Source of the DNA: G965200765 sp965203865
GTDB taxonomy: Bacteria > Pseudomonadota > Gammaproteobacteria > Arenicellales > JAJDZL01
Length of the DNA: 64,000 bases
Assembly (NCBI GenBank): GCA_965203865.1
Contig: OZ241916.1
Coordinates: 1,302,001-1,366,000 of the forward strand
Direction of reading: 5' to 3'
This document shows positions 24,095 through 33,500 of the stretch, in pieces. Position 1 is the first letter of the stretch, and every line of letters starts with the position of its first letter. The position numbers and the translations under genes are program-made. A model generated the notes under the pieces. That model was not told the origin of the DNA. It was given only the letters and a program-made list of their open reading frames with translations, and made no database searches.

Positions 24095-24538
24095 ATGGCA
24101 GCACCAAGATCAAAAAATGTAGCGGCAAGCATCAAAATGCATGTGCCTGCGGGCGAAGCAAAGCCCGGTCCGCCAGTTGGACCTGCTTTGGGCCAGCACG
24201 GCTTGAATATTATGGATTTTTGCAAAGCGTTCAATACGCAGACACAGTCAATGGAAACCGGTATGCCGGTACCAGTCGTAATTACTGTATATGCGGACAA
24301 GAGTTTTTCGTTTATTACGAAAACTCCTCCAGCTTCCTATCTCCTGAAAAAAGCCGCAGGAGTTGACAAAGGCAGCGCCGAGCCGAACCGCGACAAGGTT
24401 GGAAAAGTTACGCAGAAGCAATTGGAAGAGATTGTTGATATGAAGAATCCTGATTTGAACAGCTATGAAAAAAAACAGGCAATTCGAATCATTGCCGGAA
24501 CTGCTCGTAGCATGGGTTTGCAAGTGGAGGGCAGCTAA
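24095..24538 (+). CDS. rplK: 50S ribosomal protein L11
   Basis: The 147-residue L11 forms the base of the GTPase-associated stalk with 23S rRNA. Visible family sequence: AGEAKPGPPVGPALGQHGLN and TPPASYLLKKAAG, with the C-terminal RNA-binding part KNPDLNSYEKKQAIRIIAGT. The frame is open far upstream into nusG, but ATG 24095 (MAAPRSKN) is the start that fits the family. First of the rplKAJL set. Confidence 0.97.
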   Translation: MAAPRSKNVAASIKMHVPAGEAKPGPPVGPALGQHGLNIMDFCKAFNTQTQSMETGMPVPVVITVYADKSFSFITKTPPASYLLKKAAGVDKGSAEPNRDKVGKVTQKQLEEIVDMKNPDLNSYEKKQAIRIIAGTARSMGLQVEGS

Positions 24539-24541
24539 GGC

Positions 24542-25240
24542 ATGGCAACCAGTGGAAAGAGAATGAATGCCGCCAAGGAACTTGTGGATTCCTCGACACT
24601 GTATTCTTTGGAAGACGCAGTGGCACTCGTGAAAAAAACAGCTTCCGCGAAGTTTGACGAATCCGTGGATCTTGCGGTGAAGCTGGGTGTTGACCCCAAA
24701 AAATCGGACCAGAATGTCAGGGGGTCGGCTGTTTTGCCCGCAGGATTGGGCAAAACCGTACGCGTGGCGGTGTTTGCATCGGGTGCGAACGCAGACGCAG
24801 CGCGTGAAGCCGGTGCCGATCTGGTAGGTCTTGAGGACATTATTGAACTTGTCAAAAACGGCAAGATTGAATTTGATGCCTGTATTGCCGAGCCAGACGC
24901 GATGAAGCTGGTGGCAACGGTAGGTAGAATATTGGGACCAAGAGGATTGATGCCGAATCCCAAGACAGGAACGGTTCGCACAGATATTGCACAAGCAGTC
25001 AAAGAGGCCAAGGCAGGAAAAGTGGATTTCAAACTGGACCGGGCCGGCATCATTCACTGCAATGTCGGCAAAGTTTCGTTTGACCCCAAAGCCTTGATTG
25101 ACAATATCAGCGAGCTGATTCGCGCATTGAAGAGAGCACAACCGGCAGTAGCAAAGGGGCAATATATTCGGAATGTCACTTTGTCCACCACAATGGGGCC
25201 GGGGGTCAAGGTTGATTCTGCAGAACTGGCCAAAGTATAG
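24542..25240 (+). CDS. rplA: 50S ribosomal protein L1
   Basis: The 232-residue L1 binds the mobile stalk of 23S rRNA and, in many bacteria, represses its own operon. Family segments seen: SVDLAVKLGVDPKKSDQNVR, GRILGPRGLMPNPKTGTV and ATTMGPGVKV-like STTMGPGVKVD near the end. The ATG lies 3 bp after the rplK stop, with AAGG upstream; translation is probably coupled. Confidence 0.97.
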   Translation: MATSGKRMNAAKELVDSSTLYSLEDAVALVKKTASAKFDESVDLAVKLGVDPKKSDQNVRGSAVLPAGLGKTVRVAVFASGANADAAREAGADLVGLEDIIELVKNGKIEFDACIAEPDAMKLVATVGRILGPRGLMPNPKTGTVRTDIAQAVKEAKAGKVDFKLDRAGIIHCNVGKVSFDPKALIDNISELIRALKRAQPAVAKGQYIRNVTLSTTMGPGVKVDSAELAKV

Positions 25241-25251
25241 GAACTGAAAGC

Positions 25252-25773
25252 ATGAATGAAAACTTGCAGCGAAAGCACCAAATTGTAGAAGAAGTTCGAG
25301 AGCGGTTTCTCGCGTCAAAAATCGTGATCTTGGCAGAGTACCGCGGCGTGGACGTGTCCGGAATGACAGAATTGAGACGATCGGCTCGCGAGTTGAATGT
25401 ATATGTTCGTATTGTAAAGAATACACTTGCGAAGCGAGCGGTTGAAAATACTGGCTACGAGTGCTTGAAGGACCGGTTCCTGGGTCCGCTGGCAATTGCC
25501 CTGTCCGACGACCCCGTGGTAGTTGCAAAACTTATGCATGAATTTTCAAAATCAAACGATGCCCTTAAAATTCAGACTGGTGCAATGAACGGAGAGATTT
25601 TGTCTCCGGAAGAGTTGAAAGTATTGGCGACATTGCCAAGCCGTGATGAATTGCTGGCAAGGCTTGTGGGTACAATGAGCGCACCACTGCAGAACCTGGT
25701 GGGTACATTGAGCCAAATTCCGGCTAGCATGATTCGTGTTTTAAGTGCAGTTCGGGATTCTAGGTCGGAATAA
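25252..25773 (+). CDS. rplJ: 50S ribosomal protein L10
   Basis: The 173-residue L10 anchors L7/L12 dimers to the stalk. The N-terminal RNA-binding part includes LAEYRGVDVSGMTELRR and VVKNTLAKRAV-like IVKNTLAKRAVENT; the C-terminal helix carries L12. Only 11 bp separate it from rplA, so the long L10 autoregulatory leader known from E. coli has no room here. Confidence 0.96.
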   Translation: MNENLQRKHQIVEEVRERFLASKIVILAEYRGVDVSGMTELRRSARELNVYVRIVKNTLAKRAVENTGYECLKDRFLGPLAIALSDDPVVVAKLMHEFSKSNDALKIQTGAMNGEILSPEELKVLATLPSRDELLARLVGTMSAPLQNLVGTLSQIPASMIRVLSAVRDSRSE

Positions 25774-25821
25774 CGAGCAAAATTTGTAAAAACCATTCAG
25801 TAATATATTTGAGGAAGCTAT

Positions 25822-26211
25822 ATGTCATTGTCTAGACAAGAAATTATTGATGCAGTAGCCGAGATGTCAGTCTTGGACTTGTCCGAGCTCATCAAGGAAA
25901 TGGAAGAGAAATTCGGAGTTTCTGCAGCCGCTCCGGTAGCATTTGCTGCTCCTGCTGCGGGGGGTGCGGCTGAACAAGCCGATGCAGCAGCAGAGGAGCA
26001 AACTGAATTTACCTTGGTTCTCAACAGTTTCGGCGAAAAGAAAGTTAATGTAATCAAAGTGGTGCGAAGCGCAACAGGACTCGGCTTGAAAGAGTCGAAG
26101 GATATGGTTGAAAGTGCACCGGTAACAGTTAAGGAAGGAATCGGCAAGGAAGAAGCTGAAGAATTGAAAAAAGAAATCGAAGAAGCGGGCGGTGTTGCTG
26201 AGGTTAAGTAA
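25822..26211 (+). CDS. rplL: 50S ribosomal protein L7/L12
   Basis: The 129-residue stalk protein recruits translation factors. The N-terminal dimerisation helix (SRQEIIDAVAEMSVLDLSEL) is followed by an alanine-rich hinge (AAAPVAFAAPAAGGAA) and the factor-binding C-terminal domain (KVIKVVRSATGLGLKESKDM). The ATG follows GAGGAAGC. A 150-bp gap to rpoB follows. Confidence 0.97.
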   Translation: MSLSRQEIIDAVAEMSVLDLSELIKEMEEKFGVSAAAPVAFAAPAAGGAAEQADAAAEEQTEFTLVLNSFGEKKVNVIKVVRSATGLGLKESKDMVESAPVTVKEGIGKEEAEELKKEIEEAGGVAEVK

Positions 26212-26229
26212 TCATCCAGTCTGGGATGG

Positions 26230-26266
26230 CACTTGTCAGCAGAAATTCTGCTAGCATTTCCAAGTG
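26230..26266 (+). other. Hairpin in the rplL-rpoB gap
   Basis: CACTTG (26230-26235) can pair with CAAGTG (26261-26266) around an inner stem AGCAG/CTGCT (26238-26242 with 26248-26252). In E. coli the same gap holds a partial terminator and an RNase III site. There is no U-run directly after it, so a processing site fits better than a terminator. Structure read by eye only. Confidence 0.4.
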
Positions 26267-26361
26267 TTGCTTGAAATGGCTCTGTCCTTTGGGCAAGAGT
26301 GGCGTTTTTGTGTACGCATATTTTTTATCCATATGTTCAACCTCAAATCAGTTACTCCACG

Positions 26362-29300
26362 ATGAATTACAAATTCACTGAAAAAAAACGAATTCGAAAA
26401 AATTTCGGCAAGCGCAAAGATGTGCTGGCCGTTCCATACTTGCTTGACCTGCAAAGAAGGTCCTATCAGAAATTTTTGCAAGCTGATGTCGAACCCGACA
26501 AACGAGAAAGAAAAGGATTGCAAGGGACCTTCAATTCTGCGTTTCCTATAGTCAGTTTCAACGGTCTTGTTGAACTTCAGTTTGAACAGTACAGACTGGA
26601 GCAACCGGAATTTGATGAAGGTGAATGCCGGCAACGCGGACTGACATTTGCAGCACCGATGCGCGTGTCTTTGAAACTTGTATATTACGACAAAGTGGAG
26701 GGTGCCACTAAAAAGGAGCGCCAGCCGGTCGAAGTGAAAGGAAACGAAAAGGTATACATCGGTGATATTCCGCTCATGACTGAAACTGGCTCCTTTATTA
26801 TCAATGGAACCGAACGTGTAGTGGTATCGCAACTGCATCGCTCGCCCGGCGTGTTTTTTGACCACGACAAGGGCAAGACGCATTCCTCTGGAAAGTTGCT
26901 TTTTTCCTGTCGCGTGATTCCTTATTGGGGCGCATGGCTCGACTTTGAGTTTGATGCCAGAGATCATATCTATATGCGAATTGATCGGCGGAAGAAGGAA
27001 CCCGCAACGCTCTTGCTGAGAGCACTTGACTTTACAGAAGAAGAAATTCTGGAAAAATTCTACGAACGAGATACATTCAAAGTTGCAAAAAACAAGCAGT
27101 TGACATGGCTCTTGGAAGATCCCAGCCGATTGCGCGGGCTTCAACTGGATTTTCCAATAAAGAGTGGCAGTGGAGCAACTATCATAGAAAAGGATAAAAG
27201 AATCACACAGGCGGATATCCGCAAAGTCAAGAATTCACGGATTAAAAGAATTAAAGTTCCGATTAGTTTTCTTTTTGGACGCCGTAGTGCCAAGAACCAT
27301 ATAGATGAATCTACAGGGGAAGTGCTAATCAAGGCGAATCAGGAATTCAGGGAGCAATCAACAGAAAAAGATCCTTCTGCAGAAGAGTTGATTGACGAAA
27401 TCATCAAATCCGGCTTGAGTCAGTTCGACACTATCTACACGAATGATATCGACCGGGGACCATACATTTCGGAAACGCTGGCGATTGACAATACCGCCAA
27501 CGCACAGGAAGCTCGGGACAGAATATACAAGATTATGCGTCCGGGCGACCCCCCGACTCGTCAAGCTTCAGACGATCTGTTCAAGAATTTGTTTTTTACC
27601 GAGGGAAGATACGATCTGTCCCCCGTTGGTCGCATGAAGTTGAATCGCAAACTGGGCCGTCCAGCGGATAGTGGTAACGGTACATTGTCCAAAGAGGATA
27701 TTATCGAAATCCTTGGCATGTTGATTGATCTAAAGGATGGCCGAGGAGAAGTTGACGATATTGACAATCTGGGCAACAGGCGTGTCCGCACAGTTGGTGA
27801 GCTGGTGGAAAATCAGTTTCGACTCGGTCTCACTAGAGTTGAGCGTGCAGTCAAGGAGCAGTTGAGTCAGGTAGATGTTGAATCGCTTACCCCCCAGGAT
27901 TTAATCAATGCCAAACCAGTGTCAGCGGTCGTTAGGGAGTTCTTTCGCTCCAGCCAATTGTCGCAGTTCATGGACCAAACCAATCCTTTGTCGGAGGTCA
28001 CGCACAAGCGCAGGGTAACAGCTTTGGGGCCAGGGGGATTAACACGAGAGCGCGCCGGTTTTGAAGTTCGAGACGTTCATCCTACGCATTACGGCCGAGT
28101 GTGTCCGATTGAAACACCTGAAGGGCCTAATATTGGATTAATCAATTCACTTGCCATGTATGCGCAAATCAATGAATACGGATTTTTGGAAGCGCCTTAC
28201 CGCAAGGTAAAAAACAAAAAAGTTACAGTCGACATCAAGTTTTTGTCTGCCATTGACGAGGGTGATTACATTATTGCACCTGCAAATGCCGTAACGGACG
28301 ATGGTGGCAAGTTGACGACCGACCTCATACCTTGCCGGCATAAGAACGAATTTACTTTGTCCAGCTCGGACAGGATTGACTATGTGGACGTTGCGCCAGC
28401 GCAAATCGTCTCAATCGCAACAGCTTTGATACCATTTCTTGAGCATGATGATGCGAACCGGGCATTGATGGGGTCGAACATGCAACGTCAGGCGGTGCCC
28501 ACGATTGAAACCGAGACACCGCTGATTGGTACGGGAATTGAGTCCACCGTAGGGGTTGAGTCAGGCGCAACTGTACTGGCAAACCGGGGCGGGGTCGTGG
28601 ATTCAGTGGACAGTGGACGGGTTGTCGTACGAGTTAGTGAAAAAGAAACCGGTGTCGGTGATTTTGGAGTTGATATCTACGATTTAATCAAATACAGACG
28701 TTCAAACCAGAGTACTACGATAAACCAGCGTCCCTTGGTCAAAGTCGGAGACCGTATCAACAAGGAAGATATTCTCGCGGACGGGCCAGCTACAAATTTC
28801 GGAGAACTTTCTCTGGGGCGAAACATACTGGTGGCATTCATGTCCTGGAGCGGGTACAACTTCGAGGACTCTATCGTTATATCGGAACGATTGGTACAAG
28901 ACGAAGTGTATACAACCGTCCATATTGAAGAGTTGTCGATTGAAGCACGCGACACGCGGCTTGGGCAGGAGGAAATCACGCGCGACATTCCGAATCAAAG
29001 TGAAGAAAAACTCGCAAAACTTGATGAATCGGGGATTATCTACAAAGGTGCGGAGGTAAAGACAGGGGATATTCTTGTTGGGAAGGTTTCGCCCAAGCGA
29101 GATGAACAACCGACTCCGCAGCAAAAACTATTGCATGCAATCTTTGGCGAAAAGGCATCAGATATAAAAGACACTTCTTTGAAAATGCCTTCCGGCATGT
29201 CCGGGACAGTGATTGATGTCCAGGTATTCACACGGGAAGATCTTCCGATGGACTCACGCGATATGAGAGCATTGGAAAATATGGAATCTGAAATCGCACG

Positions 29301-30498
29301 CCTGCAAAAAGATCGAAATGACCAGTACAGAATTGAAGAGAATGCAGCATATGACCGAATTGCAAATCTGCTGATTGGACGAGTCGCACAAGGCGGGCCT
29401 GCAAAACTGAATGCCGGGTCGAAGATTACGCAGAAATACCTTGATTCGCTAAAGCGTACCGATTGGTTTGAAATTCGGGTGAAAAATGAGAAGACAGCCA
29501 GAGAGTTGGAAGCAATTCGCGAACAGATTGCCAAGCGGAAGGAATACTACGACCTGGAGTTTGAGCAAAAGCGCAGAAAAGTGGAGCAGGGCGATAAGTT
29601 GAATGCGGGAGTATTGAAGCGAGTAAAGGTTTTTGTCGCAATCAAGCGGCGATTGCAACCGGGTGACAAAATGGCTGGGCGGCACGGTAACAAGGGCGTG
29701 ATCTCCAAAATTGTTCCAATTGAAGACATGCCGTACATGGAAGACGGGACAACTGTAGACATCATTCTGAATCCGCTTGGAGTTCCATCTCGCATGAATG
29801 TTGGACAAGTGCTGGAAACACACCTTGGGTGGGCATCTCACGAATTGGGCAAGCAAATTGGCGAGCTAATCGACAATTGTGCATCCAAAAAGGAATTGCA
29901 AGAGTTTCTGTTCAAGATTTATACCTCTGAAAGTGAAACTGGACTCATAAAGCACCTGGAAGACAATGAATTCAAAGAATTTTGCAATAATCTTAGAAAC
30001 GGTGTTCCCATGTCGACCCCCGTTTTTGACGGTGCGACAGAAGAAGAAGTGAAAAACATGCTGAAGCTGGCACATTTACCGACAACTGGACAAGCCATAC
30101 TTTATGACGGTCGGGACGGAGAACCATTTGAGCATCCAGTTACAGTCGGCTACATGTATATGCTGAAGCTAAGTCATCTGGTGGATGACAAAATGCATGC
30201 CCGTGCAACCGGTCCGTACAGTCTGGTTACGCAGCAGCCTCTCGGCGGCAAGGCAATGTTTGGTGGACAACGCTTTGGCGAAATGGAGGTCTGGGCTCTG
30301 GAAGCCTATGGTGCAGCCTATACACTGCAAGAGATGCTGACCGTAAAGGCGGACGATATGACCGGCCGAGCGAAAATCTACGAGAAAATTGTAGATGGCA
30401 CTCACAATATGGAAGCGAATACGCCAGAGTCATTCAATGTGCTGGTGAAGGAGATTCGTTCGCTTGGTTTGAATGTGGAGATGCGCCGCTCGAATTAA
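26362..30498 (+). CDS. rpoB: DNA-directed RNA polymerase beta subunit
   Basis: The 1,378-residue beta subunit forms half of the active-site cleft. It starts MNYKFTEKKRIRKNFGKR, as in the family; the frame is open 21 codons further upstream but without reason. The rifampicin-pocket segment SQLSQFMDQTNPLSEVTHKR lies near residue 530, followed by RRVTALGPGGLTRERAGFEV and the PTHYGRVCPIETPEGPNIG motif; near the C-terminus are KMAGRHGNKG and GGKAMFGGQRFGEMEVWALE. The residue matching E. coli Ser531 is threonine here. It is followed by rpoC after 60 bp. Confidence 0.98.
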   Translation: MNYKFTEKKRIRKNFGKRKDVLAVPYLLDLQRRSYQKFLQADVEPDKRERKGLQGTFNSAFPIVSFNGLVELQFEQYRLEQPEFDEGECRQRGLTFAAPMRVSLKLVYYDKVEGATKKERQPVEVKGNEKVYIGDIPLMTETGSFIINGTERVVVSQLHRSPGVFFDHDKGKTHSSGKLLFSCRVIPYWGAWLDFEFDARDHIYMRIDRRKKEPATLLLRALDFTEEEILEKFYERDTFKVAKNKQLTWLLEDPSRLRGLQLDFPIKSGSGATIIEKDKRITQADIRKVKNSRIKRIKVPISFLFGRRSAKNHIDESTGEVLIKANQEFREQSTEKDPSAEELIDEIIKSGLSQFDTIYTNDIDRGPYISETLAIDNTANAQEARDRIYKIMRPGDPPTRQASDDLFKNLFFTEGRYDLSPVGRMKLNRKLGRPADSGNGTLSKEDIIEILGMLIDLKDGRGEVDDIDNLGNRRVRTVGELVENQFRLGLTRVERAVKEQLSQVDVESLTPQDLINAKPVSAVVREFFRSSQLSQFMDQTNPLSEVTHKRRVTALGPGGLTRERAGFEVRDVHPTHYGRVCPIETPEGPNIGLINSLAMYAQINEYGFLEAPYRKVKNKKVTVDIKFLSAIDEGDYIIAPANAVTDDGGKLTTDLIPCRHKNEFTLSSSDRIDYVDVAPAQIVSIATALIPFLEHDDANRALMGSNMQRQAVPTIETETPLIGTGIESTVGVESGATVLANRGGVVDSVDSGRVVVRVSEKETGVGDFGVDIYDLIKYRRSNQSTTINQRPLVKVGDRINKEDILADGPATNFGELSLGRNILVAFMSWSGYNFEDSIVISERLVQDEVYTTVHIEELSIEARDTRLGQEEITRDIPNQSEEKLAKLDESGIIYKGAEVKTGDILVGKVSPKRDEQPTPQQKLLHAIFGEKASDIKDTSLKMPSGMSGTVIDVQVFTREDLPMDSRDMRALENMESEIARLQKDRNDQYRIEENAAYDRIANLLIGRVAQGGPAKLNAGSKITQKYLDSLKRTDWFEIRVKNEKTARELEAIREQIAKRKEYYDLEFEQKRRKVEQGDKLNAGVLKRVKVFVAIKRRLQPGDKMAGRHGNKGVISKIVPIEDMPYMEDGTTVDIILNPLGVPSRMNVGQVLETHLGWASHELGKQIGELIDNCASKKELQEFLFKIYTSESETGLIKHLEDNEFKEFCNNLRNGVPMSTPVFDGATEEEVKNMLKLAHLPTTGQAILYDGRDGEPFEHPVTVGYMYMLKLSHLVDDKMHARATGPYSLVTQQPLGGKAMFGGQRFGEMEVWALEAYGAAYTLQEMLTVKADDMTGRAKIYEKIVDGTHNMEANTPESFNVLVKEIRSLGLNVEMRRSN

Positions 30499-30558
30499 GC
30501 AATGCGAAGAAAGTATTGATAAACAGTAAACGAGAAAATTCAGGAAGACGGATTTACG

Positions 30559-33500
30559 ATGAAACATCTTGATAATTTGATGCGGCGTCCGGGCCGCTCT
30601 GACGATTTTGATGAAATTCGAATCGGACTGGCATCGCCCGAAAAGGTGCGTTCCTGGTCGTACGGTGAAGTAAGAAAACCAGAAACAATCAACTATCGCA
30701 CATTCAAACCGGAGCGCGATGGCTTGTTTTGCGCAAAATTGTTCGGACCTACCAAAGACAACGAATGTCAATGCGGAAAGTACAAGCGCACAAAGCATCA
30801 GGGAGTGGTGTGTGAAAAGTGCGGTGTAGAGGTAACGCAAACGAAAGTTAGGCGAGAGCGAATGGGCCATATTGACTTGGCCAGTCCGGTCGTTCACATC
30901 TGGTTTCTGAAGAGCCTTCCCTCCAGACTCGGATTGCTTCTGGATATGACGGTGCGTGAAATCGAAAGTGTACTTTATTTTGAAGCCTACGTTGTAGTGG
31001 AGCCGGGCCTGACTTATCTGAACCGGGGCGATTGTCTCAGCGAAGAAGATTTTTTCAAGAATATTGAGGAATACGGCGACGAGTTTGACGCACGTATGGG
31101 GGCAGAAGCCATTCGGGATTTGCTCAGAAAAATTGATTTCGAGGAAGAAGCCGAATTGCTTCATGAGCAGCTAAATCAAACCAAGTCTGACACCAAAATC
31201 AATAAGTTGACCAAGCGATTGAAGCTGATTGAGTCGTTTATTGAGTCCGGCAACAAGCCTGAGTGGATGATTTTGCAAGCCCTGCCAGTGTTGCCACCGG
31301 ATCTCCGTCCGCTTGTACCATTGGATGCCGGGCGCTTTGCAACCTCTGACCTGAACGACTTGTACCGGCGAGTCATCAATCGCAACAATCGCCTGAAGCG
31401 ATTGCTGGATCTGAATGCGCCGGAAATTATTGTTCGAAATGAAAAGCGAATGCTTCAGGAAGCAGTAGATGCTTTACTGGACAATGGACGCCGCGGAAAA
31501 GTAACAGGAGTCAACAAGCAGAAACTGAAGTCGCTGGCCGACATGATCAAGGGAAAGCAGGGGAGATTCCGACAGAACCTTTTGGGCAAGCGGGTCGATT
31601 ATTCTGGACGTTCTGTGATTGTGGTTGGTCCCGCACTGAAATTGCATCAATGCGGTATTCCCAAACGAATGGCACTGGAGCTGTTCAAACCGTTCGTATA
31701 TCACAAAATCGGCGAACAAGACCAATCGCGGCAAACCAATATCAAAAAAGCAAAAAAGGCGGTTGAACAAGAGCTGCCAATTGTGTGGGACTATCTTGAA
31801 GAAGTGATTCGAGAACATCCGGTGTTGCTCAACCGGGCGCCTACACTGCACCGTCTGGGCATTCAAGCGTTTGAACCCTTGTTGATTGAAGGAAAAGCAA
31901 TACAGCTGCACCCGCTGGTTTGCACCCCGTACAACGCCGATTTTGACGGTGACCAAATGGCGGTTCACGTGCCCCTGACTGTTGAATCGCAAATTGAGGC
32001 CCGGACTTTGATGATGTCCACCAACAATATTTTGTCCCCTGCGAATGGAGAGCCGATTATTGTGCCTTCGCAAGACATTGTTCTGGGGCTGTACTATCTG
32101 ACGCGCGAAGCTGTGAACGTAAAAGGGGAGGGCAAGGTGTTTTCCGATGTGGCTGAGTTGCGTCGTGCATACGATGTTAATGCGGTGTCTCTCCATGCGA
32201 ATATTCGAGTGCGAATCGAAGAGGAGGTTGTGAGCGGTTCCGAAAACCGGATTACGAACACTTTCTATAACACAACAGTGGGTCGTGCACTGCTTTCGGA
32301 GATTCTGCCGGCCGGCATCAGCTTTACATCTATCAACAAGACGCTCAACAAGCGAGAAATTTCAGAGATTGTGAATGAGTGCTATCGGAATGTCGGGTTG
32401 AAAGAAACGGTTCTGTTAGCTGACCACCTTATGTACTGGGGATTCAAATATGCAACTAAAGGCGGAATTTCAATTTGTGTAGACGATATTGAAATACCCG
32501 ACAACAAGAAAGAGATTCTTGAAAAGGCCGACCGCGAAGTTGAAGCTGTTCAGAAGCAGGCGACTTCAGGACTGCTGACCGATGGCGAACGCTATAACAA
32601 GGTAGTGGATATTTGGGGACATGCGAGCGACATGGTTGCAAAGTCCATGATGGAGAAGTTGCGAGTTGAAACAGTAACTGACAAGGATGGAAGTGAAGTG
32701 GAGCAGGATTCGTTCAATCCGATTCACGTAATGGCGGATTCCGGGGCCAGAGGCTCCTATGCGCAAATTCGCCAGCTTGCAGGGATGCGAGGTTTGATGT
32801 CCAAGCCGGATGGCACAATCATCGAAACGCCAATCAAGGCGAATTTCCGCGAAGGACTGGATGTTCTGCAATACTTCATATCGACACATGGTGCTCGTAA
32901 AGGCCTTGCGGACACAGCTTTGAAGACCGCCAATTCGGGATATTTAACAAGGCGACTGATTGATGTTTGCCAGGATTTGGTCGTAACAGACTTTGATTGT
33001 GGAACGCAAAACGGAATTACACTGGAAGCATTGGTAAAGGGCGGTGAACTGGTGGTTCCGCTATCTGCCCGAATTCTGGGCCGAACCAGTGCAATAGATA
33101 TCAAGAATCCGGTAAACGGCGAGGTTTTGGTAAAGGCAGGCGAAGTGATTGGTGAAAAGCATATCAAGAATATCAAGCAACTGATTCATCAAGTCAAGGT
33201 TCGCTCACCGGTTACTTGTGAAACCAAATACGGAATTTGTACTATGTGCTACGGCAGGGACTTGGGTCGCGGGCATCTTGTGAACCGCGGAGAAGCCGTT
33301 GGTGTAATCGCCGCCCAAAGTATCGGGGAGCCAGGCACTCAGTTGACCATGCGCACTTTTCATATGGGCGGAGTCGCAGAGCGCGAGCAGTCCATATCGG
33401 ACATTGTTGTGCGCACCAAAGGGGTGGTTCGGTTGGATCGGGTGAAAACCATTCAGACTACCCGAGACGATTTTATTGTCAAGTCTCGTTCGGGTGAATT

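Noticed and set aside
26299..26361. Upstream start for rpoB
   Set aside because: The extra 21 residues have no counterpart in RpoB; MNYKFTEKKRIRKNFG is the family start.
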